DNA from: Candidatus Caccocola faecipullorum
GTDB lineage: Bacteria; Synergistota; Synergistia; Synergistales; Synergistaceae
Reading direction: 5' to 3'
DNA: 7,118 nucleotides
Assembly: GCA_018716365.1 (NCBI GenBank)
Contig: DVKA01000088.1
Location: forward strand, 1 to 7,118
The translations under genes and the position numbers were made by a program. The notes below the pieces were generated by a model that ran no database searches, had not been told where the DNA came from, and saw only the letters and a list, made by a program, of their open reading frames with translations. Below, piece by piece: positions 5,165-7,118 of the stretch (the first letter of the stretch is position 1; every line of letters begins with the position of its first letter).

Positions 5165-5812
5165 TCAGTCCAGCGTCAGAAAGCCTTCGCGTATCGCGTA
5201 GCGCGTGAGCTCAGCCATGCTGTCGCAGCCGAGTTTGTCCATTATGCGGCGGCGGTGCGTATCGACGGTGTTCTTGCTTATCGCAAGCGCGTCGGCTATC
5301 TGTTTCGCGTTGCGTCCCTTCACGAGCAGCGCGAGGACTTCCCGCTCGCGCTCGGAAAGCGGATTCGCGCCGTCGGCGTTCTCGCCGCCGAGCAGCCGCA
5401 GATAGTCCTCGACAAGCACGGTGCAGGCCTTCGGCGAGAGGTAGACGTCGCCGCCGCGCACGGTGCGTATGGCTTCGAGCATGACCTCGGGCGAGCATTC
5501 TTTCAGCACGTAGCCGCGCGCTCCGGCCTTTAGCCCCTCGGCGATGAAGCGGCGGTCGTTGTGCATGGAAATTATGATGACCGCTATCTCGTCAGACGCT
5601 TCGCAGATTTTTTCCGTCGCAAGGATGCCGTTCATGCCGGGCATCGTCACGTCCATCAGCACGACGTCGGGACGCAGTTCGAGCGCGGCTTTCACAGCCT
5701 CGGCCCCGTCGGCCGCCGCGCCCACGATTTCGAAATCCTCTTCCTTCGTCAGAAGGCTGCGGAGCCCTTCGCGGAAGAGCTCGTGGTCGTCCGCAAGAAA
5801 AATCCTTATCAT
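5165..5812 (-). CDS. NarL/LuxR-family response regulator
   Basis: A 215-residue two-component DNA-binding regulator. Residues 1-120 are a receiver domain: acidic pair D8/D9 (FLADDHE), phosphoacceptor D54 (VVLMDVTMPGMNG), S82 in the switch position and K104 (GYVLKE). Residues ~150-215 are a LuxR-type helix-turn-helix: PLSEREREVLALLVKGRNAK, then QIADALAISKNTVDTHRRRI, then MDKLG. All residues needed for phosphotransfer are present. The ATG at 5812 overlaps the kinase TGA by 4 bp (ATGA), so the pair is translated together and is almost certainly a cognate system. The frame stays open upstream to 6190, but that extension is a shadow of the kinase gene; the domain begins exactly at this ATG. Target genes are unknown. 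Confidence 0.95.
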   Translation of the reverse strand: MIRIFLADDHELFREGLRSLLTKEEDFEIVGAAADGAEAVKAALELRPDVVLMDVTMPGMNGILATEKICEASDEIAVIIISMHNDRRFIAEGLKAGARGYVLKECSPEVMLEAIRTVRGGDVYLSPKACTVLVEDYLRLLGGENADGANPLSEREREVLALLVKGRNAKQIADALAISKNTVDTHRRRIMDKLGCDSMAELTRYAIREGFLTLD

Positions 5813-6936
5813 TCGGCTTCCGCCCCCTCCTCTTCGTCCCCTGTGCGCAGCTTGAGCGGCGCGAGCATGGAGACGGTAGTCCCGGATTCGTTTGAAATTA
5901 TGCGCAGGTCGCCGCCGATGTGCAGCAGCCGCTCCCTTATGCTGAACAGGCCGAGGCCGCCCTTCTTTCTTCCGCGTTTTTCGGCGAGAGACGGGTTCAT
6001 GCCGACGCCGTCGTCCTCGATGACGACCTGTATCTTGTTCGGCCCGCGGTTGACGCTTATATGTACGGACTTGGCCTTCGCGTGCTTTATGACGTTTATG
6101 AGCACCTCGCGCGACATGCGGTAGAGTATTATGCATACCGCGTCGTCGGCGGGATAGTCCTTGAGCGTGCCGCGCGTCGTAACGTACCACTTTATCCCGC
6201 GCGGAATCAGAAGCTTGTCGGCGAGCGCCTCGAGCGCCGGAGTGATGCCGACCTCGAGAAGTATCGGCGGGCTCAGCTCGAATATGAGCGCGCGGCTCTC
6301 GGTTATCATCTCTTCGGTCGATTTTATCGAGTTGTCGATTAGCCGGCCCGCCTCGCCCTCGCCCTTGTATATCTCCTTGAGCCTGCGCAGGTCGAGCATC
6401 AGCGCGAGCAGCGAGTGGCCTATGCTGTCGTGCAGGTCGGTCGCTATCTCGCGCCGCGTCGTCTCCTCGCTTATCGTGAGCTGCGTCGCGAGCTCGCGCA
6501 GCATCGAGCGGTATTCGAGCAGCTTTTTCTGCTTTTCCTTGAGCTCCTCCTCGGACTTTTTAAGCTCCGTCCTGTCGAGGAATATCGTCGCCGCCCTGCC
6601 GTGCGGCAGCGGGAAGGCTATCGCCTCGAGGTACTTGTCGGTGTAGACGCTTTCGCTTTCGCAGTGGACGGCGCGGTTCTCGCGGACGCAGCGCTCGATT
6701 ATCTCCGACCAGCAGGGCTCCACGTAGGGCCACACCTCGCCGAAGGTCCTGCCGACGACCTCCTCGCGGCGTACCTTATGCACGACCTCGTACGCGTGGT
6801 TGACGTCTATATAGCGTATGGCGCTCGAGCCGCGGTCGCCGATGTCGGGCTCTATCTCGTAGAGCGCTATCGGGTTGAACTCCTGCTCGTAAAAGAATCT
6901 TTCAAAAAATCCGTCCTGGTTGGTGATGCCGTCCAT
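5809..6936 (-). CDS. Soluble PAS-domain sensor histidine kinase (NarX/DesK-type, HisKA_3)
   Basis: A 375-residue kinase that should autophosphorylate and pass phosphate to the regulator encoded just downstream. Residues ~15-125 form a PAS domain (NPIALYEIEP, then RYIDVNHAYE, VVGRTFGEVWP, and ATIFLDRTELKKSEEEL at the end). Residues 125-158 are a coiled-coil linker. The dimerisation and phosphoacceptor segment follows: RREIATDLHDSIGHSLLALM, with H169. The ATPase domain has an N box with N281 (REVLINVIKHAKA), G1 IEDDGVGM (307-313) and G2 GGLGLFSIRERL (326-337). There is no membrane helix or signal peptide, so it senses a cytoplasmic cue, perhaps a cofactor or ligand in the PAS pocket; I see no obvious heme or flavin signature. 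The ATG has only a poorly spaced GAAGG 2 nt upstream and AGAAGG 14 nt upstream, so initiation may depend on readthrough from the upstream gene. Confidence 0.94.
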   Translation of the reverse strand: MDGITNQDGFFERFFYEQEFNPIALYEIEPDIGDRGSSAIRYIDVNHAYEVVHKVRREEVVGRTFGEVWPYVEPCWSEIIERCVRENRAVHCESESVYTDKYLEAIAFPLPHGRAATIFLDRTELKKSEEELKEKQKKLLEYRSMLRELATQLTISEETTRREIATDLHDSIGHSLLALMLDLRRLKEIYKGEGEAGRLIDNSIKSTEEMITESRALIFELSPPILLEVGITPALEALADKLLIPRGIKWYVTTRGTLKDYPADDAVCIILYRMSREVLINVIKHAKAKSVHISVNRGPNKIQVVIEDDGVGMNPSLAEKRGRKKGGLGLFSIRERLLHIGGDLRIISNESGTTVSMLAPLKLRTGDEEEGAEAE

Positions 6937-6980
6937 TGCCTTCGTTCAAACCTTCTTTATCGCCTGCAATTTACTGTATA

Positions 6981-7118
6981 TTACTTGCCCCACGGGCAGG
7001 AGCCGAGGCAGAGGCCGCAGATGCCTATTCCGTAGACCGCCTCCACCTTGTCGAAGAAGTCGTAGCATTTTTGCACGTCTATGCGCGCGGAGAGCGGGTC
7101 CCTCTCGTCGAAGGCGCG
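6981..7118 (-). CDS. Cysteine-rich 4Fe-4S-type protein, C-terminal end only
   Basis: The minus-strand frame is open from the window edge to TAA at 6981-6983, giving 45 residues of a longer protein whose start lies outside. It ends YGIGICGLCLGSCPWGK, that is Cys-x2-Cys-x3-Cys-Pro, with another Cys about 20 residues earlier (VQKCYDFF). A CxxCxxxCP group with a distant fourth Cys is typical of the second cluster in double-4Fe-4S proteins, such as the epoxyqueuosine reductase-like family and other ferredoxin-type oxidoreductases. The specific enzyme cannot be named from this tail. It ends 44 bp before the kinase ATG on the same strand with no terminator between, so the three genes may share a transcript. 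Confidence 0.7.
   Translation of the reverse strand, partial: RAFDERDPLSARIDVQKCYDFFDKVEAVYGIGICGLCLGSCPWGK

Noticed and set aside
5813..6190. N-terminal extension of the response regulator to 341 residues
   Set aside because: The extra 126 residues lie within the kinase coding region in another frame and are Arg-rich with no domain; the receiver domain starts at the ATG at 5812.

Overview
The window looks like chromosomal DNA from a GC-rich anaerobe of the phylum Synergistota, close to Cloacibacillus or Synergistes in style. The main evidence is the C-terminus of the first gene: a Ser/Gly linker, a Gly-Gly-Cys-Ser motif, one hydrophobic helix and an Arg-Arg-Lys-Lys end, which is the Synerg-CTERM sorting signal known essentially from that phylum. 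The phylum call is fairly firm; the genus is a guess. GC-rich coding regions are separated by AT-rich promoter islands. Most genes lie on the minus strand.

Layout from left to right. (1) The 3' end of a plus-strand surface protein gene (2-664), with GLUG-like repeat residues and a Synerg-CTERM tail. (2) A 446-bp gene-free stretch (665-1110) full of GC-rich hairpins. It holds two units at 842-873 and 956-987 that look like type I-C CRISPR repeats, and it ends in a strong plus-strand intrinsic terminator (1054-1096) with no obvious gene to terminate. (3) A minus-strand pair: a 44-codon single-helix membrane protein overlapping (ATGA) a PutP-like sodium/solute symporter. (4) A divergent promoter region (about 2690-2938) with an extended -10 on each strand and a perfect 10-bp inverted repeat bracketing the plus-strand -10. 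(5) A plus-strand XRE-cupin regulator (2939-3499), which shares a bidirectional terminator with convergent rmuC. (6) A minus-strand rmuC (3583-5022) with its own promoter and ribosome binding site. (7) A minus-strand cluster: the 3' end of a cysteine-rich Fe-S protein, a soluble PAS histidine kinase, and a NarL-type response regulator overlapping the kinase by 4 bp, closed by a terminator at 5101-5138.

How the genes may work together. The XRE-cupin protein probably regulates its own promoter and possibly the divergent symporter operon; a sensor of a small solute beside its transporter is a common arrangement. The kinase and regulator form a cytoplasmic two-component system whose signal and targets are not visible here. 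The upstream Fe-S protein, 44 bp away with no terminator between, may be co-transcribed. RmuC is a stand-alone genome maintenance gene.

The least explained part of the window is 665-1110, with solitary CRISPR-like repeats and an orphan terminator. It could be a relic of a CRISPR locus, a small RNA gene, or simply a structured 3' region.
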